This document shows positions 1 through 5,307 of a stretch of DNA of 6,889 nt, piece after piece (within the stretch, counting starts at the first letter, position 1; each line of letters opens with the position of its first letter). The stretch comes from DATKCJ01 sp035513275 (GTDB lineage: Bacteria > Verrucomicrobiota > Verrucomicrobiia > Opitutales > Opitutaceae): the NCBI GenBank assembly GCA_035513275.1, contig DATKCJ010000412.1, positions 1-6,889 on the forward strand, given 5' to 3'. The notes under the pieces were generated by a model, which made no database searches, was not told the origin of the DNA, and worked only from the letters and a program-made list of their open reading frames with translations. The translations under genes and the position numbers were made by a program.

Positions 1-11
1 CATCTGGATGG

Positions 12-43
12 ATCGCCACGCCCGGCATTGCCGGGCTCGCGAT
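12..43. repeat. Two-part palindromic hairpin (dispersed-repeat type)
   Basis: The inner stem is GCCCGGC (20-26), loop ATT, GCCGGGC (30-36), a perfect 7 bp. An outer stem ATCGC (12-16) pairs with GCGAT (39-43). There is no T-run on either side, so it is not a typical intrinsic terminator. The form resembles short palindromic intergenic repeats that occur in many copies in some bacterial genomes; this is from memory of such elements, and no second copy lies in this window. It sits just upstream of the AraC gene, so it could also end a gene lying off the left edge. Confidence 0.55.
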
Positions 44-81
44 GACAGAGCAGAAGCAACCTGTTTCCCTGCGAATTACTG

Positions 82-933
82 ATGCCTCCCGCCGCAAAAT
101 ACCGGTCCGAGCCCTGGCTCCAGAGCCCGCTGCGCACTCCGGTGGGCGAGATCGAACTCGCGGGGCTTCTTCGCAACGTGCAGGGCATTGACCCGGCAGG
201 CATGCGGATTTTGAGACGCTTCACGCTTGTGCTCATGGTGGAAGGGCGCGGCTACTTCCGCGACGCGCGGGGCGCGGACCTCGAGGTCGGGCCGGGTGAC
301 GTGATGCTGATCTTCCCGGAAATCGCCCACGCCTACGGACCTCTGCATGGCGGCGACTGGACGCAGATCTACTTCGTGTTCGACGGGCCGCAGTTTCAAC
401 TTTGGCGCGCGCAGGGTTTGCTTGATCCTGAGCGTCCAGTTCTCCGCCTCGGCGCGACGGACTACTGGCGCCGGCGCCTCCACGAGGTCGTGAAAGGCGA
501 ACCGCTGCACCGCGCCGGAGCGGCGATGCGCGCGTTCGGCCGGCTCCTCCACGTGTTGACCGACATGATCGCCGCAGATGCCGACAGCACACGGCGGGCG
601 GGGCGCGACACATGGCTCGAGAGCAGCCTTCGTCTCCTCGGCGAGCGAGGCACCGAGGGATGGGCCGCGCCGCAGGACGTGGCACAGCACGTCGGCCTCA
701 GCTACGAGAATTTTCGAAAGCGGTTCGCGGAGCTCACACACGAATCACCGGCGCGCTACCAGAAACGCCGCCGGCTCGAGTGGGCGTGCGCCGCGATCTA
801 CCACGGCGAATCCTCGCTCAAGCAGATCGCCGACTCGCTCGGCTTCTGCGACGTGTTTCACTTTTCGAAGGCGTTCAAGCAGGAGATCGGCTTCACGCCG
901 TCGGACTACCGGCGGCGGGTCCGCGGGAGTTGA
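82..933 (+). CDS. AraC-family transcriptional regulator
   Basis: This 283-residue protein has the AraC/XylS two-domain plan. The N-terminal ligand-sensing half looks like a cupin-type AraC-binding domain: G-R-G-Y-F at 55-59, a P-G-D turn at 71-73, and F-P-E-I-A-H-A-Y at 78-85. The C-terminal half carries two helix-turn-helix motifs, about 197-216 (QDVAQHVGLSYENFRKRF region) and about 246-268 (LKQIADSLGF-x-D-V-F-H-F-S-K-A-F-K), then the family signature G-F-T-P-S-D-Y-R-R-R at 270-279. Length is typical. It probably acts as a cytoplasmic activator that binds a small, often sugar-like, ligand. The ATG at 82 is the first in frame after the hairpin; no Shine-Dalgarno site precedes it. The gene converges on the glycoside-hydrolase-like gene and is separated from it by a repeat cluster. 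The target genes are not shown by the sequence; regulation of the neighbouring minus-strand cluster is an inference from proximity. Confidence 0.93.
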   Translation: MPPAAKYRSEPWLQSPLRTPVGEIELAGLLRNVQGIDPAGMRILRRFTLVLMVEGRGYFRDARGADLEVGPGDVMLIFPEIAHAYGPLHGGDWTQIYFVFDGPQFQLWRAQGLLDPERPVLRLGATDYWRRRLHEVVKGEPLHRAGAAMRAFGRLLHVLTDMIAADADSTRRAGRDTWLESSLRLLGERGTEGWAAPQDVAQHVGLSYENFRKRFAELTHESPARYQKRRRLEWACAAIYHGESSLKQIADSLGFCDVFHFSKAFKQEIGFTPSDYRRRVRGS

Positions 934-951
934 GTGGCGCTTCTCCTCCCC

Positions 952-977
952 GTAGCCCGCTCCGTGAGGAGCGGGAC
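952..977 (+). repeat. GTAG-tagged REP-like hairpin, copy 1
   Basis: GTAG (952-955) is followed by a perfect 8-bp stem CCCGCTCC (956-963), loop GTGA (964-967), GGAGCGGG (968-975), then AC. A GTAG or GGAG tetranucleotide at the foot of a hairpin is the known hallmark of REP elements mobilised by REP-associated tyrosine transposases (RAYTs). No such transposase gene is in the window. The copy at 1087 has an identical hairpin. Confidence 0.85.
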
Positions 978-1004
978 CGAAGCGGGGTGGGGAAAACGCG
1001 AACA

Positions 1005-1060
1005 GTCCCTGCGCTCATCCGCCTTCGCCGTGCTTCGGCGCGACAAGCGCGCAGGGCTAC
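1005..1060 (-). repeat. GTAG-tagged REP-like hairpin, copy 2, loop interrupted by 30 bases
   Basis: Read on the minus strand, GTAGCCCTGCGCG (1060-1048) and TGAGCGCAGGGAC (1017-1005) are the two halves of the same repeat found intact at 1138-1163. Thirty bases (1018-1047) are inserted between the G and T of the GTGA loop. The outer stem CCCTGCGC/GCGCAGGG is intact. The insert holds small internal pairings such as GCCG (1027-1030) with CGGC (1036-1039). Confidence 0.8.
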
Positions 1061-1086
1061 AATGCTGCAATGGACTCCTGCCTCGT

Positions 1087-1112
1087 GTAGCCCGCTCCGT
1101 GAGGAGCGGGAC
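1087..1112 (+). repeat. GTAG-tagged REP-like hairpin, copy 3
   Basis: GTAG (1087-1090), stem CCCGCTCC (1091-1098), loop GTGA (1099-1102), GGAGCGGG (1103-1110), AC. It is identical to the copy at 952 and lies 135 bases from it. With the next copy it forms a head-to-head pair like a BIME. Confidence 0.85.
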
Positions 1113-1137
1113 ATAAGTAGCGCCACGAACGCGAAAC

Positions 1138-1163
1138 GTCCCTGCGCTCACGCGCAGGGCTAC
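1138..1163 (-). repeat. GTAG-tagged REP-like hairpin, copy 4
   Basis: On the minus strand: GTAG (1163-1160), stem CCCTGCGC, loop GTGA, GCGCAGGG, AC. The stem differs from that of the copies at 952 and 1087, but both halves changed together, so pairing is perfect. It lies 10 bases past the stop codon (1173-1175) of the minus-strand glycoside-hydrolase-like gene, where it could protect or end the transcript. Confidence 0.85.
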
Positions 1164-1172
1164 GACGGAAAG

Positions 1173-3527
1173 TCACCTCGTCGACGCCGACCAACCCTCG
1201 GGCCACGAGGTGCCTGGGATCGGGCGCCAGTAGATGTCGCGGTCGATCCGCGGCTTCGCATGGCGATACTGCTCGGTGAGTCGAAGCTTCGTCTTGAGGT
1301 TCGCAACGAGATCCTCGCCATAGAAGAACGTGTTGTTGCCCGCGCCCGAGACGACGAGCACTTCGCGCGGCGTGGACTCGAGCAGGCCGATGAGGCCGCG
1401 GATGTTCGCGAGTTCGAGGTCGATTGCGGACTGCAGCTTCTTCTCGCACGCGTCGCGCGCGGCATCGTCCTTCGCATCGGTGTAGCCGTAGACGCATTCG
1501 CACCATGCGCAGACGCTGCGCAGGCTTGTCACCCAGTGCAGGTAGGCGCGGACGCGGTCGTGCAGGTCGCCAAACACATCCGCGGCGCGAGCATCGTCGG
1601 CGCTCGTGCTTCGCGGCGCGCCGGGCGCCTGGATCTGCGGCGGCTGGGCGAGCGAGGCGAGGCGCCCGATCAACGCGCGGAGCTTCGGCAACACTTCGCG
1701 ATCCATATCGGCGGCCATCTTCGAGCCGGACTCGCGCGTGATGAGATCGAAGAGCACATCCTTGCCCAGGTCGTTAAGACCGGGATTGTTATTCTGGAAA
1801 CAGCCGTGGCGCTCGTAGTAGTCGCGCTCGGCGGCGGGCACGGCCTCGATGTCGGGCACGAACGGGCGGTCCCACGTGCGCTGCCAGCAGAATCCGAATG
1901 CGCTGTAGAGTCCGACGACCGGTTGACCGAGAAGCGCATCCTCGAAATCTCTCCACGCGCCGACCAAGTCGTTTGCACGGCGCGCGCCGACGAGGCCAGC
2001 CGCAAACTCGTTGAGCACCTCTGCGACCGGCTTCTCCGGGAAGAACTGCGCCGCGCGCATCACGACCGGATTTGGCCAGTAGGGCGCCAGCGCGGGATTC
2101 GTGAGTCCGCCGAGGCAACTGATCCGGTCGATTCCGGATTCGCGCACGGCCATGAGCTTCGCATGGAGCGTGTGTGGATAGGGAATTCCGAGGAGCGGCT
2201 CGTGGTTCATCACGCTCGAAGCGGAATAGGTGAGCACGGGGTTGACGCCCTGCGCGCGCGACTGCGCGAGTGCATCCTTCTCCTTCGCATCCATCGTCGT
2301 GTGGAAGAGGCTTCCGGCGACGGCTTGGTTTTCCGGGTAGCGCGGGTGCGAGTAAGGCACGTGATAGCCGCGCACGAGCAGCGACGGCGCCTCCCACGAA
2401 ACGTGGCCGCCCATCTCCGACTTGATATGGTCCTGCTCCACCTTGAATGGCTCGATGCGGAGAATCACGTCGAAGTCCGGATTGATTTCGGCAGCAGCGG
2501 TGCGGAGATTCTTGAGATAGCGCCCGATGCTCTGGCCGGCCGCTTGCGCGATCTTGTCGTGGTTGCGCCACTCGCGGATCATGTAGGGGCCGCCGTTGCG
2601 GCCGACGTAGAGCGAGGCGGTGTGCTCGAAGCCTGCACCGCTGTCATTGGTCCAGACTGACATGTAGCTGAGGTCCGGCACCGAGCGCATGATCTTCTGG
2701 AGCGCCTCGCGATAGTGACGCACCACGATCGGGTGATCCTGCGCCATCGTGTAGCGCGGCAGGTGCGAGCGGAACGGATGATCGACCCGTGCGCCGCGGA
2801 GCGTCGGGTATTTCGTGAAGAAACGCTCGGGCATCGTGCGAGGCTCGAACATGCACACGCCCGGCTTGAGACCGTATTTGCGGCCCAGATCCGCGAGCTT
2901 CACGAGATGTGCGAGATTCGCATCGAGATAGTGCGCCGGCCAGGTGCCGCGCGTGAGGTCGGTGTCGACGAAGTGGTTGAAACCCGGCGCGTAGGTGTAG
3001 AACTGCGGGTAATATTCCCACGGGACGAAATCCTCGTAGGGCATGTGCGCCTGCAGGCCGTTGATCTCGCAGTGTGTGAAGCCCGCTTCCGCAAGCGCGG
3101 CCACGTAGCGCTCGGGTTCGAAGTTGCGCGCGCTGCGCCAGTATTGCGTGTAGCACGCGTCCCAATGCGGACGATGCCAGCCAAATGTCGCTGGCAGCCA
3201 GACGCCGGCTGCGAGTTTCTCTCGCGTGAAGTCGCTCGTGCGGGTCGCGAGCAGGCGCACCGCGCAGAAAAGGAACGATCCGTGTGTCGCGCAGATTTCG
3301 CCCGTGCCGTCCTCGGCGATTCGAAGCCATATCCACGCTTGCGATCCGGCGGCTTTCGAAGGCAATCCAGCGGGAAGGCCGCGTGAAGCGAGGGCGACGG
3401 TCACGCCAGTTCCTGTGGTCGCGACTTGGGCGCCGGTGAGTTTCGCGAGTTCGGCGGCGGCGGTCGTCTCGACAGGTTCGGGGCGCGCGGGATGAAGGAC
3501 AACTTTCAGTGAAAGCGGTGAGGGCAT
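1173..3527 (-). CDS. Glycoside-hydrolase-like protein (GH67/GH20-type architecture), probably cytoplasmic
   Basis: This 784-residue protein shows a layout seen in alpha-glucuronidase (GH67) and hexosaminidase-type enzymes. A small alpha/beta N-terminal domain (about 1-100) has T-A-A-A-E-L-A-K-L at 22-30 and T-H-G-S-F-L-F-C-A-V-R-L-L at 81-93. A probable TIM barrel (about 110-500) follows, rich in aromatic and acidic residues. A helical C-terminal region (about 500-784) ends the protein. Candidate active-site stretches are V-W-T-N-D-S-G-A-G-F-E-H (291-302, with D295 and E301), R-I-E-P (357-360, with E359) and C-W-Q-R-T-W-D-R (547-554). The catalytic pair cannot be fixed from one sequence. There is no signal peptide or membrane segment, so it likely acts on imported substrate. 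The ATG at 3527 was chosen because the N-terminal domain begins there; the frame stays open to 3806 but runs through palindromic repeats. No Shine-Dalgarno site is seen. The exact family and substrate are unsure; the carbohydrate-active-enzyme assignment is an inference from fold-like patterns. Confidence 0.72.
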   Translation of the reverse strand: MPSPLSLKVVLHPARPEPVETTAAAELAKLTGAQVATTGTGVTVALASRGLPAGLPSKAAGSQAWIWLRIAEDGTGEICATHGSFLFCAVRLLATRTSDFTREKLAAGVWLPATFGWHRPHWDACYTQYWRSARNFEPERYVAALAEAGFTHCEINGLQAHMPYEDFVPWEYYPQFYTYAPGFNHFVDTDLTRGTWPAHYLDANLAHLVKLADLGRKYGLKPGVCMFEPRTMPERFFTKYPTLRGARVDHPFRSHLPRYTMAQDHPIVVRHYREALQKIMRSVPDLSYMSVWTNDSGAGFEHTASLYVGRNGGPYMIREWRNHDKIAQAAGQSIGRYLKNLRTAAAEINPDFDVILRIEPFKVEQDHIKSEMGGHVSWEAPSLLVRGYHVPYSHPRYPENQAVAGSLFHTTMDAKEKDALAQSRAQGVNPVLTYSASSVMNHEPLLGIPYPHTLHAKLMAVRESGIDRISCLGGLTNPALAPYWPNPVVMRAAQFFPEKPVAEVLNEFAAGLVGARRANDLVGAWRDFEDALLGQPVVGLYSAFGFCWQRTWDRPFVPDIEAVPAAERDYYERHGCFQNNNPGLNDLGKDVLFDLITRESGSKMAADMDREVLPKLRALIGRLASLAQPPQIQAPGAPRSTSADDARAADVFGDLHDRVRAYLHWVTSLRSVCAWCECVYGYTDAKDDAARDACEKKLQSAIDLELANIRGLIGLLESTPREVLVVSGAGNNTFFYGEDLVANLKTKLRLTEQYRHAKPRIDRDIYWRPIPGTSWPEGWSASTR

Positions 3528-3637
3528 GGAGGAATTGGGAAGGGGTTCGGGCGAGGCTTGAACCGCATCGCTCCAATGCAATCGCAAAGCCGCCGGCGCC
3601 CCACGCAACACCAAACATTTCCCAAGAAGCACATGCG

Positions 3638-3662
3638 TGGTCGCGGCGTAACGCCGCGACCA
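3638..3662. repeat. Perfect 11-bp stem hairpin
   Basis: TGGTCGCGGCG (3638-3648), loop TAA (3649-3651), CGCCGCGACCA (3652-3662): all 11 pairs match. Two bases later a second hairpin begins. On the minus strand both lie upstream of the glycoside-hydrolase-like gene, about 110 bases from its start. No T-run follows on the minus strand, so a terminator is not favoured. Confidence 0.75.
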
Positions 3663-3664
3663 AA

Positions 3665-3681
3665 GCCGCGCTTCGCGCGGC
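3665..3681. repeat. 7-bp GC stem hairpin next to the 11-bp hairpin
   Basis: GCCGCGC (3665-3671), loop TTC, GCGCGGC (3675-3681). Perfect pairing. With the preceding palindrome it makes a two-hairpin unit of 44 bases (3638-3681). Confidence 0.65.
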
Positions 3682-3730
3682 GGGGCGGATCGGCTGTCGG
3701 TCGCGCGTGACGCACGATTCTTCCTCCGCC

Positions 3731-3756
3731 GTAGCCCGCCGCGTGAGCGGCGGGAT
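3731..3756 (+). repeat. GTAG-tagged REP-like hairpin, copy 5
   Basis: GTAG (3731-3734), stem CCCGCCGC (3735-3742), loop GTGA (3743-3746), GCGGCGGG (3747-3754), AT. It has a third stem variant of the family, again with perfect pairing. It is the forward partner of the inverted copy at 3915-3940. Confidence 0.85.
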
Positions 3757-3798
3757 TCTGGCTCCGTTTGTGGGCGGGCTTTCTTGTCCTCCGACCTG

Positions 3799-3827
3799 TC
3801 CGCCATAGCTCATGGAGCGACGGTGGA
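3799..3827. repeat. Imperfect 13-bp hairpin
   Basis: TCCGCCATAGCTC (3799-3811) and GAGCGACGGTGGA (3815-3827) pair at 10 of 13 positions around loop ATG. It lies between the two GTAG hairpins of this gap and looks like a separate, decayed repeat type. Confidence 0.5.
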
Positions 3828-3914
3828 AGCCTTGGCGAAGGGGGAACTCCCGACGGTTCTATCCGGCCTCCGAGGTGGAGCGTTCTGCTGGCCAGTAGAA
3901 CCACCAACGCGCTG

Positions 3915-3940
3915 GTCCCGCCGCTCACGCGGCGGGCTAC
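3915..3940 (-). repeat. GTAG-tagged REP-like hairpin, copy 6
   Basis: On the minus strand: GTAG (3940-3937), stem CCCGCCGC, loop GTGA, GCGGCGGG, AC. It has the same stem as the copy at 3731, in inverted orientation, so the two could also pair with each other over about 24 bases across the 158-base spacer. Confidence 0.85.
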
Positions 3941-3950
3941 ATCGGAAGTG

Positions 3951-3967
3951 TCGGGCGTAAGGCCCGA
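3951..3967 (-). repeat. Hairpin downstream of the URO-D gene
   Basis: TCGGGC (3951-3956) pairs with GCCCGA (3962-3967) around a 5-base loop. It lies 25 bases past the stop of the minus-strand URO-D gene. The base is GC-rich and no clear T-run follows on the minus strand, so a weak terminator or 3'-end stabiliser is possible but not shown. It may be one more dispersed repeat. Confidence 0.5.
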
Positions 3968-3992
3968 CCCACAAGAAAGACCCCGGCTTCCC

Positions 3993-5120
3993 TCAAAACC
4001 CCTCTCCTTTGAGCAACTGCTGCTTCCGCATCATGTAGTGCTCGAAGTTCACGAGCGGCACGTCAGGCGGCACGAGATGGTCGACCGTCGGGATGAATCC
4101 GCCGTCGGCGACGAGCGGCTGCAGCGTTCGCAGGTGCGCATCGATCGCGGCGGTGTCCTTCGCCAGTTCGCGTTTGTCGACACCACCCCAGAGCCGCAGT
4201 GCGCGGCCGAACTTTTTGCGAATCGCGATCGGATCCATGTTCGACGCGCGCTCGAGCGGCCAGATCGCGTCGACGCCGGCGTCGAGAAATTGCGGGATGA
4301 TCAGCTCGCAGTTGCCGTCGGTGTCGACGACAACCCACCGCACGCCGTGTTCCTTGAAGAAGGCGACGAGCCGCTTCATGTGCGGGAAAATGAACTCCTG
4401 GTAGGTCTTGGGGCTGAGCAGCGGTCCGTTCTTCATGCTCAGGTCCTCGTTGATGAAGACGTAGTCGAACTCAACGCCCGCTTCGAGAGCGGGGCGCGCG
4501 GACTCGATGGTGAAGTCCGCGATGAACTCCATCATCTCGTGCATCATCTCCGGATAGTCATACCACGCGTAGCTGAGGTTTTCGGTGCCCATCCACTCGC
4601 GCCCGCGCCAGTAGAAGCCGAGCGTGCTGCAGTTCTTTCCGAGCACGAGGACGTGCTTGCGATCCTTCCATCCTCGCAGCTTGAACTCGCGCCAATACGC
4701 GGGGTAGCGGTTCGGACTCGACGCGCGGAAACGTTTCTTGAGCTCGCGAAAGTCGTCGGGCGTCTCGACGGGGAATTTCAGATACTCGTCCATGCTTGCG
4801 CGCATGCCCCCGGCGAGTCCCGTGACGAGCGCCTTGCTGATGACACCGTTGGCGCGCTGGATGATCTCGGTGTCGCCGTCGCGGGAGATCACCTTCTCCT
4901 CGTAGGGAGGGATCATGTCGAACCGCACGTCGAAATACTCGCGCGGGTCGAAGCCCCAGCGTTCCTCGCCGGTGAACCAGTCCCAGTTCAGTTCGTCCGT
5001 CGCGAGCCCTTCTTCCTGCCAGCGCAACTTTGTCTGCACCCACACGCCGACCTCGTGGTTCGGCACGCGGTCCACCGGCGCGTAGTTCATGCATGCGTGG
5101 AAGCGCTCGCGGGAGTTCAT
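3993..5120 (-). CDS. URO-D-fold family protein lacking the zinc H-x-C motif
   Basis: This 375-residue protein belongs to the uroporphyrinogen decarboxylase-like superfamily, which includes corrinoid-dependent methyltransferases. The N-terminus M-N-S-R-E-R-F-x(10)-D-R-V-P is the usual family opening, which is why the ATG at 5120 is preferred over the one at 5144, eight codons upstream; neither has a Shine-Dalgarno site. Family-like blocks include F-I-N-E-D-L-S-M-K-N-G-P-L-L-S-P (222-237), F-P-H-M-K-R-L (245-251), W-G-G-V-D-K (311-316) and G-G-F-I-P-T-V-D-H-L-V-P-P-D-V (340-354). Where zinc-dependent methyltransferases carry H-x-C-G, this protein has D-T-D-G-N (266-270). It is therefore unlikely to bind zinc for thiol methylation in the classical way. 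True heme-pathway HemE is unlikely given the context and the divergent N-terminus. It may be a methyltransferase subunit for a methylated substrate; function is inferred. Confidence 0.82.
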   Translation of the reverse strand: MNSRERFHACMNYAPVDRVPNHEVGVWVQTKLRWQEEGLATDELNWDWFTGEERWGFDPREYFDVRFDMIPPYEEKVISRDGDTEIIQRANGVISKALVTGLAGGMRASMDEYLKFPVETPDDFRELKKRFRASSPNRYPAYWREFKLRGWKDRKHVLVLGKNCSTLGFYWRGREWMGTENLSYAWYDYPEMMHEMMEFIADFTIESARPALEAGVEFDYVFINEDLSMKNGPLLSPKTYQEFIFPHMKRLVAFFKEHGVRWVVVDTDGNCELIIPQFLDAGVDAIWPLERASNMDPIAIRKKFGRALRLWGGVDKRELAKDTAAIDAHLRTLQPLVADGGFIPTVDHLVPPDVPLVNFEHYMMRKQQLLKGEGF

Positions 5121-5155
5121 GGGTGGATTTGAGAAAGGACTCATCAGGAGAGATC

Positions 5156-5289
5156 ACCACGAAACACACGAAATACACGAAACGCAGAGTAGGAAGGTGA
5201 AGCCTCCGAGCAGAAGCCGACCGCGCTTTTCGTTGACGAAGAGTCCGTGAGTTTCCCGCTCCGATTCGTTATTTCGTGTATTTCGTGGT
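5156..5289. repeat. 134-base element with long inverted arms built of 9-base units
   Basis: The left arm (5156-5181) and the reverse complement of the right arm (5265-5289) match over 25-26 bases with one substitution and one single-base indel. The arms are made of tandem units of about 9 bases (ACGAAAYAC type). The centre is 83 bases (5182-5264) and includes a small hairpin at 5226-5243. No target-site duplication is evident. It fills most of the gap between the two URO-D genes. It could be a MITE-like non-autonomous element or a pair of dispersed repeats in opposite orientation. Confidence 0.75.
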
Positions 5290-5307
5290 CCCTTCCGACT
5301 GGAATGT

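Larger units (their letters stand above)
3528..3992. other. 465-base intergenic repeat nest
   Basis: This gap between two minus-strand genes has no convincing coding region. It holds at least six palindromes, listed separately, belonging to at least four sequence types. The part next to the glycoside-hydrolase-like start (3528-3637) is repeat-poor and should carry that gene's leader and promoter if it has its own. A 7-bp inverted repeat CCACGCA (3601-3607) / TGCGTGG (3634-3640) lies there with a 26-base spacer. No good sigma-70-type -35/-10 pair could be picked out. Confidence 0.7.

Noticed and set aside
952..1163. CRISPR array
   Set aside because: The repeats alternate orientation, are palindromic along their full length, have two stem classes and unequal non-unique spacers. 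No cas gene is present.
612..2660. Long plus-strand open frame (682 residues) antisense to the glycoside-hydrolase-like gene
   Set aside because: It overlaps the end of the AraC gene in another frame, runs through four palindromic repeats and then lies opposite a gene with clear domain-like patterns. Its product is rich in R, A and E with no recognisable motif, as expected for a GC-rich shadow frame.
3528..3806. In-frame 93-residue N-terminal extension of the glycoside-hydrolase-like protein
   Set aside because: The extension is arginine-rich, passes through a GTAG hairpin and the 11-bp palindrome, and comes before what looks like the natural start of the N-terminal domain. It is more likely untranslated leader.
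3993..5120. Heme-pathway uroporphyrinogen decarboxylase (HemE)
   Set aside because: The N-terminus, the D-x-D-G site and the corrinoid/methyltransferase neighbours fit the methyltransferase-like branch of the superfamily better than HemE.
3768..5132. Plus-strand open frame (454 residues) opposite the URO-D gene
   Set aside because: It begins in the repeat nest and mirrors the URO-D gene throughout. The product has repeated V-x-R/H-A-R type composition and no family motifs.
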